Positions 8,064-15,824 of a stretch of DNA of 64,000 bases are shown one piece after another. Source of the stretch: an uncultured Lachnospiraceae bacterium (GTDB taxonomy: Bacteria; Bacillota; Clostridia; Lachnospirales; Lachnospiraceae); the NCBI GenBank assembly GCA_910584725.1, contig CAJUBE010000023.1:8229-72228 (forward strand). The letters run 5' to 3'. The position numbers and the translations under genes are program-made. Below the pieces are notes generated by a model, which searched no databases, had not been told where the DNA came from, and worked only from the letters and a program-made list of their open reading frames with translations. How positions within the stretch are numbered: the first letter of the stretch is position 1; each line of letters starts with the position of its first letter.

Positions 8064-8855
8064 ATGGACATAGCGGGAATTTTGATGGCTACGGGGATTG
8101 TGGGAGCGGTCGGTCTGTTTGTGGGCTTGTTCCTCGGTGTGGCCGGAATTAAATTTAAGGTGGATGTGGACGAGCGGGAGGAGGCCATTCTGGGTGTTCT
8201 TCCCGGCAATAACTGCGGTGGCTGCGGCTATGCGGGGTGTTCCGGCTTGGCGGCCGCGATTGTGAAAGGCGAAGCACCGACAAACGCCTGTCCTGTGGGC
8301 GGCGAGAAGGTGGGCGCGCAGGTGGCGCAGATCATGGGCGTGGAGGCAGGAGAGAGCACGCGCATGGTGGCATTTGTGAAATGCCGGGGTGACAAGGAGC
8401 GCACTCGCGTGGATTATGATTACACGGGTGTTCAGGACTGCGCGATGGCGGCATTTGTGCCGAACGGTGGGCCGAAAGCCTGCAACGACGGCTGTCTCGG
8501 TTTCGGGAACTGTGTAAAGGCCTGTCCGTTTGATGCGATCCATGTGGTGAACGGTGTGGCTGTGGTGGATAAAGAGGCATGTAAGGCATGCGGCAAGTGT
8601 GTGGCGGCGTGTCCGAAGCATTTGATCGAGCTGATTCCCTACGACGCGAAGCATGTGGTTGCCTGCAGCTCCAAGGAGAAGGGGCCTGTGACCATGAAGG
8701 CCTGCGACGTGGGCTGTATCGCCTGCCAGCTCTGTAAGAGGAACTGCCCGGCGGACGCGATTGTGATTGAGGATTTCCACGCCATCATCGATCAGGAGAA
8801 ATGTACCGGGTGTGGGACGTGTAAGGAGAAGTGCCCGAAGAAAGTCATCGTGTAG
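8064..8855 (+). CDS. rnfB: Rnf complex subunit RnfB (polyferredoxin)
   Basis: A 263-residue subunit that accepts electrons from reduced ferredoxin. It has an N-terminal membrane anchor (residues 1-25), a four-cysteine Fe-S domain beginning NNCGGCGYAGC, and then four ferredoxin-like cysteine motifs: GFGNCVKACP, CKACGKCVAACP, CIACQLCKRNCP and CTGCGTCKEKCP. The start is the ATG at 8064, ten bases after GGAGG. A longer frame from 8007 would translate hairpin element B and is rejected. It is the last gene of the rnf operon. Confidence 0.95.
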   Translation: MDIAGILMATGIVGAVGLFVGLFLGVAGIKFKVDVDEREEAILGVLPGNNCGGCGYAGCSGLAAAIVKGEAPTNACPVGGEKVGAQVAQIMGVEAGESTRMVAFVKCRGDKERTRVDYDYTGVQDCAMAAFVPNGGPKACNDGCLGFGNCVKACPFDAIHVVNGVAVVDKEACKACGKCVAACPKHLIELIPYDAKHVVACSSKEKGPVTMKACDVGCIACQLCKRNCPADAIVIEDFHAIIDQEKCTGCGTCKEKCPKKVIV

Positions 8856-8876
8856 GAAGCAGGACGGAGGGGTAAG

Positions 8877-9083
8877 ATGAAAGCGACGAGAGCGTTTGTT
8901 GCAGGGCTGTGTCTCTCTGCCGGGGCGGCGGTTCATTTTTGTCTGGCATTTTTCGGGAACAGTGCCAGTCGGATTTTGTGTGGCGGATTGTTTGCCGGGG
9001 CCGCGTTTTTGGCTTGGAGAGAGTGGAACAGAGAGAGGGCAGTAAGCTGCTCTGACATGGAGGAAACATGGAAGGACAGTTGA
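8877..9083 (+). CDS. Small membrane protein of unknown function
   Basis: A 68-residue protein with one or two hydrophobic segments (about residues 8-30 and 33-46) and a charged C-terminus. A good ribosome site, GGAGGGG, precedes the ATG by about five bases. It starts 21 bases after rnfB and overlaps the kinase gene by 16 bases, so it links the two units. No family was recognised. It could be an Rnf accessory or part of the kinase cassette; the overlap favours the latter. Confidence 0.6.
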   Translation: MKATRAFVAGLCLSAGAAVHFCLAFFGNSASRILCGGLFAGAAFLAWREWNRERAVSCSDMEETWKDS

Positions 9084-10378
9084 AAAGTGGGACGGTTCTC
9101 ACTTCCGATAGCGGCAGCAAATATACAATAAAGCAGATGCTTGGGGCCGGCGGGCAGGGTGAAGTGTATTCGGTGGAGTCTGAAAATAAGCTGTATGCCT
9201 TGAAATGGTATTATAAGAACACTGCCACCAAAAACCAGAAGGAAATTCTTGACAATCTCATCCAGAGCGGTCCGCCGGACGCTTCTTTCCTGTGGCCGCA
9301 GGATATGATTTTCCGTGTCTTTGGGGAATCTTTCGGCTACATTATGCCGCTTCGCCCGAAGAATTACAGAAGCATTGTGGATATGATGAAGCGAAAGGCG
9401 GAGCCTTCCTTCTACTGTCTGTGCAGGGCGGCTTATCATCTGACCAGAGGGTACAATGCGCTGCACGGAAAGGGTTACAGCTACCGGGATATCTCTTTTG
9501 GCAATGTCTTTTTTGATCCCGATACGGGGGATGTTCTAATTTGCGATAACGATAACGTTTCTTATAACGGGGCGAAGACCGGCGTGTACGGGACACCCCG
9601 CTTTATGGCGCCCGAAATTGTGACAGGAAAGGCGAAGCCCTCCCGGAATACCGACCTTTTTTCCCTGGCGGTGTTGCTTTTCTATATGTTTATGTTGAAT
9701 CACCCGTTGGAGGGCAGGCGGGAGGCGCGGATCAAATGCATGGACATTCATGCCATGAATATGTTGTATGGAACCGACCCGCTGTTTATTTTTGACCCGG
9801 ATAACAAGGACAATAGGCCCCTTGCAGGGTATCAGGACAATGCCATGATTTTCTGGGATCTGTATCCGCAGCAGCTTCGGGATTTGTTTACCACGTCCTT
9901 TACCGTGGGGCTTGCGCAGCCAAACCGACGGATTACGGAGGGTAAGTGGATGGAAACCTTTGCGAACCTCATGTCCGGCATTATGCCCTGTCTAAACTGC
10001 GGATGCGAGGTGTTTTACGATGCGCAGAAGGAAGCGGACGGCGCGGCGCACATCTGTTGGGGTTGCCAGAAGACAGTGCCTGTTCCGCCAAAGCTCATAA
10101 TCGGCAAGAGCACGGTGCTGCTTATGTCAAACACGAAGCTGTATAAGCACCATATAGAGGGAAACTATGATATGGAGACAAAGGTTGGCGAGGTGGTGCA
10201 GAATCCGGACAACCCGAAACAGTGGGGAATGAAAAATCTGTCCGGCGATAACTGGACGTACATCAAGGCGGACGGTACGCAGGTTCCCGTGCCGCAGGGC
10301 CGTTCGGCGGCGATTGTCAGAGGCGCGAAGATTGACTTCGGGCAGATGACGGGAGAATTTCATTCCTGCGGGCAATGA
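9068..10378 (+). CDS. Ser/Thr protein kinase with C-terminal zinc ribbon (TerY-P triad type)
   Basis: A 436-residue eukaryotic-type kinase. The glycine loop GAGGQGEVY is at residues 26-34, the ATP lysine is Lys46 in YALKW, and the catalytic loop is YRDISFGN at 139-146 (Asp141, Asn146). CDND at 159-162 replaces DFG but keeps the metal-binding Asp, and GTPRFMAPE forms the activation segment. A zinc ribbon follows, with CLNCGC near residue 309 and CWGC near 330. Kinases of this build, beside a vWA protein and a PP2C phosphatase, are the kinase member of the TerY-P triad described by comparative genomics. It is expected to be an active cytoplasmic kinase. GGAGG precedes the ATG. Confidence 0.88.
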   Translation: MEGQLKSGTVLTSDSGSKYTIKQMLGAGGQGEVYSVESENKLYALKWYYKNTATKNQKEILDNLIQSGPPDASFLWPQDMIFRVFGESFGYIMPLRPKNYRSIVDMMKRKAEPSFYCLCRAAYHLTRGYNALHGKGYSYRDISFGNVFFDPDTGDVLICDNDNVSYNGAKTGVYGTPRFMAPEIVTGKAKPSRNTDLFSLAVLLFYMFMLNHPLEGRREARIKCMDIHAMNMLYGTDPLFIFDPDNKDNRPLAGYQDNAMIFWDLYPQQLRDLFTTSFTVGLAQPNRRITEGKWMETFANLMSGIMPCLNCGCEVFYDAQKEADGAAHICWGCQKTVPVPPKLIIGKSTVLLMSNTKLYKHHIEGNYDMETKVGEVVQNPDNPKQWGMKNLSGDNWTYIKADGTQVPVPQGRSAAIVRGAKIDFGQMTGEFHSCGQ

Positions 10379-10463
10379 TCCGCGGATGGGAAGTTTCATA
10401 ACCACATCGGCGCCTTTTGCAGAAAGGCGGACTATAATAATGAGAGCGTTTTATTGAGGGGCA

Positions 10464-11657
10464 ATGATAACAGGTATGGAAGACGATAAGATTTTGGCGG
10501 GCATGGTACGTGATTATCCCGACGCGCTTTCCGACAGAAAGAGACTGCAGGCTCTTCTCATGGATTTTTTTCCACAGGACAGGCGGAAGAGAAATCTATT
10601 ATTGATTGTATTTGACGACGGCATTGTGGATGAAATGAAGGGACTTTCCCATTGTGATAAAATGTCGCTGCACCGGTTTGTCAGATCCATTGAGACGGGA
10701 TATGATATCCGCACGAAAAGCGCAGAGGCTGCCGTTATGGCATGGGCAAGGGCGATGGGATTGTCAATGGAAGAAAAAGACGGCCCGGAAGATGGGAGGA
10801 GCGCTCCCGCACGCGCGCAGGAGGCCTCTCCCTCTTCGAAAAAGGAGTGGGAACCCTGCGAGAGCGACAGCCTGTATGAATACGAAGAAACGTCAAGGGG
10901 GCTGCGCATTCTCAAGTATGTGGATTTCGATGAGCCGGTGGTGGTGATTCCCAATGTCATTGAGGGGAAAAAAGTGATTGCGGTCGGCAATTACGCCTTC
11001 AAGGGCTGTGTGGGAATCGAGAAGGTCATTGTCTCCGAGGGCATTGAAATTTTGGGAAACGGCGTTTTTTTGAACTGTAGAGGATTAAAGGAGGTATCGC
11101 TGCCGACGTCTCTGCGGGGCATTGGCAGTACGGACGCGACGGGCTGTCCCAAAATCCTTGGCAGCGAGATCAAATATGAGGGCGCATTTGAGTACAGCGG
11201 GCTGGAATCCGTTACAGTGCCGGAGCGTGTAAAATATATCGGGGAGAACAGTTTTGCCGGCTGCGGGCAGCTGAAACGGGTGGTACTGCCCGACAAATTG
11301 AAGGAAATCAAAGAAAATACGTTCCGCTGGTGTAAAAGTCTGCGGGAAGTGACGTTCCCCGGGGAGCTGGATGTAGTACGAATATCGGCGTTTGAAGGTT
11401 GTGTCACTTTGCGGACGGTTGACATTCCGGAAGGGGTGACCGCTATTGAGGAGGGTGCCTTTGCGGGATGTAAAAGTCTGGAAAGCATTTATATACCGGA
11501 TTCCGTGGTGGAGATCGGCGGTGGAAAAGGGACAGGCTTTTTGAAGACGTTCGGAGAATCTGACGAGCGGCATGAGAATTTTACGATCCGCTGTAATTTG
11601 GGCTCTTACGCGATGCAGTATGCAAGGGCACAACAGATCAGATGTGTACAAGCATAG
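10464..11657 (+). CDS. Leucine-rich repeat (BspA-type) protein
   Basis: A 397-residue protein without signal peptide. Residues 1-100 form a helical region of unknown family, 105-140 a charged linker, and about 145-385 a run of BspA/LRR_5-type repeats, recognised by recurring blocks such as YAFKGCVGIEKVIV, NSFAGCGQLKRVVLP and GAFAGCKSLESIYIP. LRR_5 repeats are protein-binding. Its place between the kinase and the vWA protein suggests a cytoplasmic scaffold or kinase substrate; that is inference. GAGGGG lies just before the chosen ATG; the ATG at 10476 is an alternative. Confidence 0.8.
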   Translation: MITGMEDDKILAGMVRDYPDALSDRKRLQALLMDFFPQDRRKRNLLLIVFDDGIVDEMKGLSHCDKMSLHRFVRSIETGYDIRTKSAEAAVMAWARAMGLSMEEKDGPEDGRSAPARAQEASPSSKKEWEPCESDSLYEYEETSRGLRILKYVDFDEPVVVIPNVIEGKKVIAVGNYAFKGCVGIEKVIVSEGIEILGNGVFLNCRGLKEVSLPTSLRGIGSTDATGCPKILGSEIKYEGAFEYSGLESVTVPERVKYIGENSFAGCGQLKRVVLPDKLKEIKENTFRWCKSLREVTFPGELDVVRISAFEGCVTLRTVDIPEGVTAIEEGAFAGCKSLESIYIPDSVVEIGGGKGTGFLKTFGESDERHENFTIRCNLGSYAMQYARAQQIRCVQA

Positions 11658-11752
11658 AGTGAAAAGAACTTCTAAAGCTCAGCAGCATAGGCTGCTTCGC
11701 TAAGAAGTTCTATGTTTCACTCAGGAGAATGCCTAAAAAGCGGCATTCTCCG
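11656..11752 (+). repeat. Intergenic hairpin element, copy C
   Basis: Outer stem GAGTGAAA (11657-11664) with TTTCACTC (11715-11722); second stem AGAACTT (11665-11671) with AAGTTCT (11705-11711); inner hairpin GCAGC/GCTGC (11682-11695). The conserved second hairpin is GGAGAATGCC (11724-11733) with GGCATTCTCC (11742-11751). Compared with copies A and E the second stem has a T-A pair swapped for A-T, keeping pairing. Confidence 0.88.
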
Positions 11753-11763
11753 CATTGATTTGA

Positions 11764-11782
11764 GTCACAGCTAAGCTGTGAC
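11764..11782 (+). other. Perfect short hairpin between element copies C and D
   Basis: GTCACAGCT and AGCTGTGAC flank a single A, giving a nine-base inverted repeat (11764-11782). It is not part of either element copy and is not followed by a T-run. It could be a protein-binding dyad ahead of the vWA gene. Confidence 0.5.
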
Positions 11783-11791
11783 ATGGCGGTT

Positions 11792-11888
11792 AGAGTGAAA
11801 AGAACTTCTAAAGCTCGACAGCAGAGGCTGTCTCGCTAAGAAGTTCTATGTTTCACTCAGGAGAATGCCTGAAAAGCGGCATTCTCCG
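11792..11888 (+). repeat. Intergenic hairpin element, copy D
   Basis: A near-identical direct repeat of copy C, 136 bases downstream. Outer stem 11793-11800 with 11851-11858, second stem with 11841-11847, and the conserved hairpin 11860-11869 with 11878-11887. The inner hairpin reads GACAGC/GCTGTC (11817-11832) where copy C has AGCAGC/GCTGCT, so both sides changed together. Confidence 0.88.
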
Positions 11889-11934
11889 CACGGATTTGAG
11901 AACTGTGAAATGGATTTTGAGATAAGGAGGAACG

Positions 11935-12651
11935 ATGATGGGAGAGATGAAAAGACCAGGAGGAGAACTGGCGAGCAGGCCACTTCACTTTTTCTGGATC
12001 GTAGACTGCTCCGGTTCCATGTACGGGGAGAAGATCGGCACGGTGAATCACGCCATCCAGTCCACCATCCCGGAGATGGTGTCAGCGGCGGAAAATAACC
12101 CGAACGCGCAGTTAATGATACGGACGTTGAAATTTTCTACAGGGGCTTCCTGGGTGACGAGCAATCCGGTCAAAGTGGAAGATTTTGCTTGGGATGATCT
12201 GGAGGCCGTCGGTGTGACGGATTTGGGCAAGGCATTTGAGCTTCTGGCGGCGCAGCTCACGATTCCGCCCATGTCAGACAGGGCGCTTCCGCCGGTGCTT
12301 GTGCTTTTGTCTGACGGACAGCCGACGGACGACTACAAAAAGGCGCTTGCGGAGCTAAAGAAACTGCCCTGGGGCAAAAAGGCAGTCAAGATTGCCATCT
12401 CCATCGGGCAGGATGCGGACGATGCAGTTTTAGAAGAATTCACGGGAAATAAGGAGCTGGTGTTGCAAGCAAACAATGCGGCGGCTCTCACCAAGATGAT
12501 CAAATGGGCATCCACGGCGGCATCTCTGGTTTCTGCGCCTGCAAGCATCGCGGCGGATGCGGCGGGACAGGATGGAGATGCGCCGGTCATTGTCGATATG
12601 GGCGGCAGGATTCCCGATCTGGATGATATTCAGGAAGGGGACGTCTGGTAA
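11935..12651 (+). CDS. vWA-domain protein, TerY-like
   Basis: A 238-residue cytoplasmic von Willebrand factor A domain protein. The metal-ion-dependent adhesion site is intact: DCSGS at residues 24-28, the VTDLG threonine near 94, and SDGQP at about 125-129. This is the TerY family pattern, in which the vWA domain is thought to assemble partner proteins. It lacks the TerY-C zinc domain that many TerY proteins carry, and such a domain is encoded separately at 13743-14090. It stands between the LRR protein and the PP2C phosphatase. AGGAGG lies just upstream; the second ATG at 11938 is equally possible. Confidence 0.88.
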   Translation: MMGEMKRPGGELASRPLHFFWIVDCSGSMYGEKIGTVNHAIQSTIPEMVSAAENNPNAQLMIRTLKFSTGASWVTSNPVKVEDFAWDDLEAVGVTDLGKAFELLAAQLTIPPMSDRALPPVLVLLSDGQPTDDYKKALAELKKLPWGKKAVKIAISIGQDADDAVLEEFTGNKELVLQANNAAALTKMIKWASTAASLVSAPASIAADAAGQDGDAPVIVDMGGRIPDLDDIQEGDVW

Positions 12652-12744
12652 CGTGAAAAGTACTTCTAAAACTCAGCAGCAAAGGCCGCTTCGTTAAGAA
12701 GTACTAAGTTTCACGTAAGAGAATGCCTGAGATGCGGCATTTTC
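12651..12744 (+). repeat. Intergenic hairpin element, copy E
   Basis: Outer stem ACGTGAAA (12651-12658) with TTTCACGT (12709-12716), second stem AGTACTT with AAGTACT, inner hairpin GCAGC/GCCGC with one mismatch. The second hairpin is GAGAATGCC (12719-12727) with GGCATTTTC (12736-12744), which keeps pairing through a G-T pair. The element begins at the last base of the vWA stop codon. Confidence 0.88.
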
Positions 12745-12785
12745 CGCATGTGATGGAATTTGAACCTGATGAAAGGGTGTTGTAT

Positions 12786-13613
12786 ATGATGCAGATATTC
12801 GGAGCTTCCGTGCAGGGCGCATCTCATATACGGAGCGGCAAGGAGTGTCAGGACAGTCTGAAAAAGGTGGTAAAGGATTCCGGCGCGGTGATTCTTTCGG
12901 TGGCGGACGGGCATGGCAGCGATTCCTGTCCTTACAGCAAGACAGGCTCCTTTACGGCTGTCAATGTATTCTGTAAAATCATGGGAGATTATCTGGACAC
13001 ATATGCCGGGCAGCCGGAAATGCTTTTTACCTTTTTGAAGCGGGAGGGCGACACCAAGATCGCGCAAGAGATAGACGCGGAGTGGAAACGCAGGATTTTG
13101 CGACTGCATAACAGAAGTAAACGGGAAATCCCTCTGAACGCAGATGGCGGGAGTGACAGTGGAGCGATTTACAGACTTTACGGGAGCACACTGCTCGGTC
13201 TGGTCATTACGGAGGATTTTCTCTTTGCGTTTCAGCTTGGGGACGGGGATATCGTAAAAGTGTCCGAATCCGGCGTGTACAGTGTCATTGAGGCGGATAA
13301 GATTCTCGGTACGGAAACCCATTCGCTCAGCAAGGCGGAAGCATGGAAGAAAGCCATTACACTGATTCGGAGGCGGGAAGAAAACGAGCAGCTGCCCGTT
13401 ATGTACATGCTTTCCACGGACGGGCTTTCCAACAGTTATAAAAATGACGAGGAATTTCAAAAGACCTGCATGGACTACTGTGTCCTTCTTAAAGAGCACG
13501 GTGTGAAAGCGGTGTCCGACCAGTTGAAAACATGGCTGCAGGAGACAAGCGAGATGGGGAGCGGCGATGATATCACGGCGTTGTTTTTCTATGAAGCGGC
13601 GCAGGGGCGGTAA
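12786..13613 (+). CDS. PP2C-family protein serine/threonine phosphatase
   Basis: A 275-residue PP2C phosphatase. The metal-binding motif VADGHG is near residue 40, GSTLL near 130, STDGLSN near 210 and GSGDDIT near 260, so the catalytic aspartates are present. It would reverse phosphorylation by the kinase at 9068-10378, completing a kinase/vWA/phosphatase triad. The start was put at the ATG at 12786, about eight bases after AAAGGGTG. The longer in-frame start at 12723 lies in hairpin element E and is rejected. Confidence 0.87.
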   Translation: MMQIFGASVQGASHIRSGKECQDSLKKVVKDSGAVILSVADGHGSDSCPYSKTGSFTAVNVFCKIMGDYLDTYAGQPEMLFTFLKREGDTKIAQEIDAEWKRRILRLHNRSKREIPLNADGGSDSGAIYRLYGSTLLGLVITEDFLFAFQLGDGDIVKVSESGVYSVIEADKILGTETHSLSKAEAWKKAITLIRRREENEQLPVMYMLSTDGLSNSYKNDEEFQKTCMDYCVLLKEHGVKAVSDQLKTWLQETSEMGSGDDITALFFYEAAQGR

Positions 13614-13682
13614 CCGATATTCCCGAAGCAGATTTGCCTGACGGATAGGGCGGCATAAAATTTTTGATTGCAGTAAACGGTT

Positions 13683-13711
13683 TTGACATGGAGAAATAAG
13701 GATTGTAAAGT
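13683..13711 (+). promoter_or_regulatory. Sigma-A type promoter for the TerY-C gene
   Basis: TTGACA at 13683-13688, a 17-base spacer, and TAAAGT at 13706-13711. It lies 32 bases before the ATG at 13743, so the zinc-domain gene can be expressed apart from the phosphatase upstream. Confidence 0.6.
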
Positions 13712-13742
13712 TTATGACTTATAAAAGCGGAAGGCGGTAAAG

Positions 13743-14090
13743 ATGGAAGCGCGCATTGCTCTGTGTAAGTGTAAAGAAGGCGGAAATATATATGGCGTCC
13801 GTTTTGAGAAGACGGGTGACGGATGGAAATATACATGGGCGTTTCCCGTGAAGGAGGCGGCTGCGAAGCGGGAGCATTACGACGAGACAAAGATTGTCGG
13901 GCAGATTTTTCCTGACAATGGTTATCCGGGCTGCCCTTATTGCGGGACGAAAGATTTCGTGGTCTGTAACTGCGGAAAACTGAACTGCCATAACGGGAAT
14001 GAAACCCATTTTACGTGCAACTGGTGCGGGCTGTCGGGGACGCTTGGCAGCTATGATGGGGCGGGATTCGGCTCCGGGGGAGATATATAA
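13743..14090 (+). CDS. Stand-alone TerY-C type zinc-binding domain protein
   Basis: A 115-residue protein. Residues 1-60 are a beta-rich region (VRFEKTGDGWKYTWAFPV), and residues 63-100 contain metal-ligand clusters CPYCG, CNCGKLNC and CNWCG. This arrangement matches the TerY-C metal-binding domain, which is usually fused to the C-terminus of TerY vWA proteins. Here the vWA protein lacks it and this gene supplies it, so the two probably act together. It has its own promoter and ribosome site (GGAAGG). Confidence 0.75.
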   Translation: MEARIALCKCKEGGNIYGVRFEKTGDGWKYTWAFPVKEAAAKREHYDETKIVGQIFPDNGYPGCPYCGTKDFVVCNCGKLNCHNGNETHFTCNWCGLSGTLGSYDGAGFGSGGDI

Positions 14091-14184
14091 TATATTGTCA
14101 TGTCTGTCGGATTATTTGGTTATTCAGGAGATGAAGAAGTCTGGGCACAAAAAATGACAATTACTTATAGGGAATGTTCAAATA
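14091..14184 (+). pseudogene. Decayed remnant of a 2-deoxyribosyltransferase-like gene
   Basis: The frame starting at 14091 reads YIVMSVGLFGYSGDEEVW and continues to TITYRECSN. These two blocks match, in order, two separated blocks of the intact gene at 61518-61877 (YIVISVGFFEHSGDKEVW and PITYMECPN). About 40 residues between them and the whole N-terminus are missing, and there is no start codon. It abuts the TerY-C stop codon. This is a deletion relic of a paralogue. Confidence 0.75.
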
Positions 14185-14217
14185 GGCATAAAACAAAGGA
14201 AGGGAGAATAGAACAGG

Positions 14218-15243
14218 ATGCAGACAGTAAAACTCGGAAAGACAGGAATTGAGACAAACAAGAACGCGTTCGGCGCGCTGCCGATCCAGCGGATCAGCGA
14301 CGAGGAGGCGGTGAAGCTTCTGCGCAAGGCTTACGAGAACGGCATAACTTTTTTTGATACGGCGCGGGCGTACTCGGACAGCGAGCATAAGGTAGGGCTG
14401 GCATTTGAGGGGATGCGCGAGAAGGTGATTATCGCCACCAAGACGGGGGCGCAGAACGCGGAAGGGTTCTGGAAGGACTTGGAGACAAGCCTGTCCAATC
14501 TGAAAACCGATTATATTGATATTTACCAGTTCCACAATCCGGCTTTCTGCCCGAAGCCGGGGGATGAGAGCGGACTGTACGACGCGGCCTTGCAGGCGAA
14601 GGAACAGGGAAAGATCCGGCATATCGGTATCACGAACCACCGTCTTGCGGTGGCGCATGAGGCAGTTGAGAGCGGACTCTATGAGACGCTGCAGTTCCCC
14701 TTCTGTTATCTGGCTACGGACAAGGATATTGAGCTGGTGGAAAAGTGCAAGGCGGCGGACATGGGTTTTATCGCCATGAAAGCGCTCTCCGGCGGGCTGA
14801 TCACTAACTCGGCGGCGGCTTACGCGTATCTGGCGCAGTACGATAACGTGCTGCCCATCTGGGGCGTGCAGCGGGAGGCGGAACTTGACGAGTTTCTCTC
14901 TTACATAGACAACCCGCCCGCTATGACGGAAGAAATCAAAGCGTTGATTGAAAAGGACAGGGCGGAGCTTCTGGGCGAGTTCTGCCGTGGTTGCGGTTAC
15001 TGTATGCCCTGCCCTGTGGGGATTGAGATCAGCATGTGCGCGAGAATGTCATTGCTCCTTCGCAGGGCGCCCTCCGCTGATTTTCTGGGAGACGTATGGC
15101 AGGAGAAGATGGGTAAGATTGAGCAATGCCTGCATTGTAACCAGTGTAAGGGAAAATGCCCATATGGGCTGGACACCCCTTCGCTTCTTGCGAAGAATCT
15201 GGAGGATTACAAAAATGTGCTGGCGGGGAAGGCCAGTGTATAG
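14218..15243 (+). CDS. Aldo/keto reductase with C-terminal 4Fe-4S domain
   Basis: A 341-residue protein. Residues 1-235 form an aldo/keto reductase barrel: FFDTARAYSDSE carries the Asp and Tyr of the catalytic tetrad, ATKTG the Lys, and YIDIYQFHNP the His position. The C-terminal 90 residues contain two cysteine groups, CRGCGYCMPCP and CLHCNQCKGKCP, as in ferredoxin-like AKR proteins of anaerobes. The substrate is unknown. GGAAGGGAG lies about 14 bases upstream of the ATG. The end overlaps the next gene. Confidence 0.9.
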   Translation: MQTVKLGKTGIETNKNAFGALPIQRISDEEAVKLLRKAYENGITFFDTARAYSDSEHKVGLAFEGMREKVIIATKTGAQNAEGFWKDLETSLSNLKTDYIDIYQFHNPAFCPKPGDESGLYDAALQAKEQGKIRHIGITNHRLAVAHEAVESGLYETLQFPFCYLATDKDIELVEKCKAADMGFIAMKALSGGLITNSAAAYAYLAQYDNVLPIWGVQREAELDEFLSYIDNPPAMTEEIKALIEKDRAELLGEFCRGCGYCMPCPVGIEISMCARMSLLLRRAPSADFLGDVWQEKMGKIEQCLHCNQCKGKCPYGLDTPSLLAKNLEDYKNVLAGKASV

Positions 15244-15823
15244 GAGACGACAGATAGGAAAGATACTCAGCACAGTGGTTCTTGTGCTGGGTGTCTTGTT
15301 TTTCGTACTGATTGTGGACGGGCTTGCCTTTCTGGGGATGAAGTATGTGTTTCATCTGGATTTTACGCAGGACTACCGGCAGGTGGATGAGATCGGGCAG
15401 CTTCGGTTCTGGGACGGTTGGAGCGGAAAGGTTTACATAAGATACCCGTTTGGCTTACGCCCCATAGAAAAGCGGGAGGATGTTCCCAAGCAGGAGAAAC
15501 CGGCGCCTTTCTGGCTGGATACGACTATTTATGACGTTGCGGATTCCGGCGGGCTTGTGGCATGGTATGACTGGAGAGAAAGTAAAATTTTTCTCGGAAG
15601 TGCGGATGGCGAGGTCAGCGAGTCCTTTGACGTGGCGTATGACGCAAAGAAGCTTGCCTTTTCGCCGGATGGCAGATATCTGCTCGTCTATGAGATTGAC
15701 TATAGGGGAGAAATCACGGATGACGAGTATTGCTATTACCGCGTGATTGCTCTGGAGGATGGGACGCAGTATACGGTTTATGCCGGGTACCGGGAGTGGT
15801 TCCGGGTGTATTGGGCGGAGTGA
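15215..15823 (+). CDS. Membrane-anchored protein of unknown function
   Basis: A 202-residue protein with a basic N-terminus, one transmembrane segment (about residues 15-38) and an extracytoplasmic domain. That domain contains beta-propeller-like stretches (LAFSPDGRYLLVYEID). The start at 15215 follows GGAGG by nine bases and lies within the end of the reductase gene (29-base overlap). A GTG at 15236 is an alternative. No family was recognised beyond the single WD40-like blade sequence. Confidence 0.65.
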   Translation: MCWRGRPVYRRRQIGKILSTVVLVLGVLFFVLIVDGLAFLGMKYVFHLDFTQDYRQVDEIGQLRFWDGWSGKVYIRYPFGLRPIEKREDVPKQEKPAPFWLDTTIYDVADSGGLVAWYDWRESKIFLGSADGEVSESFDVAYDAKKLAFSPDGRYLLVYEIDYRGEITDDEYCYYRVIALEDGTQYTVYAGYREWFRVYWAE

Positions 15824-15824
15824 G

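Noticed and set aside
2284..12744. CRISPR array made of the hairpin elements
   Set aside because: The copies are separated by whole genes, are not regularly spaced and have no spacers; no cas gene is present.
12723..12785. Longer N-terminus for the PP2C protein
   Set aside because: The extra residues come from hairpin element E and precede the normal start of PP2C domains.
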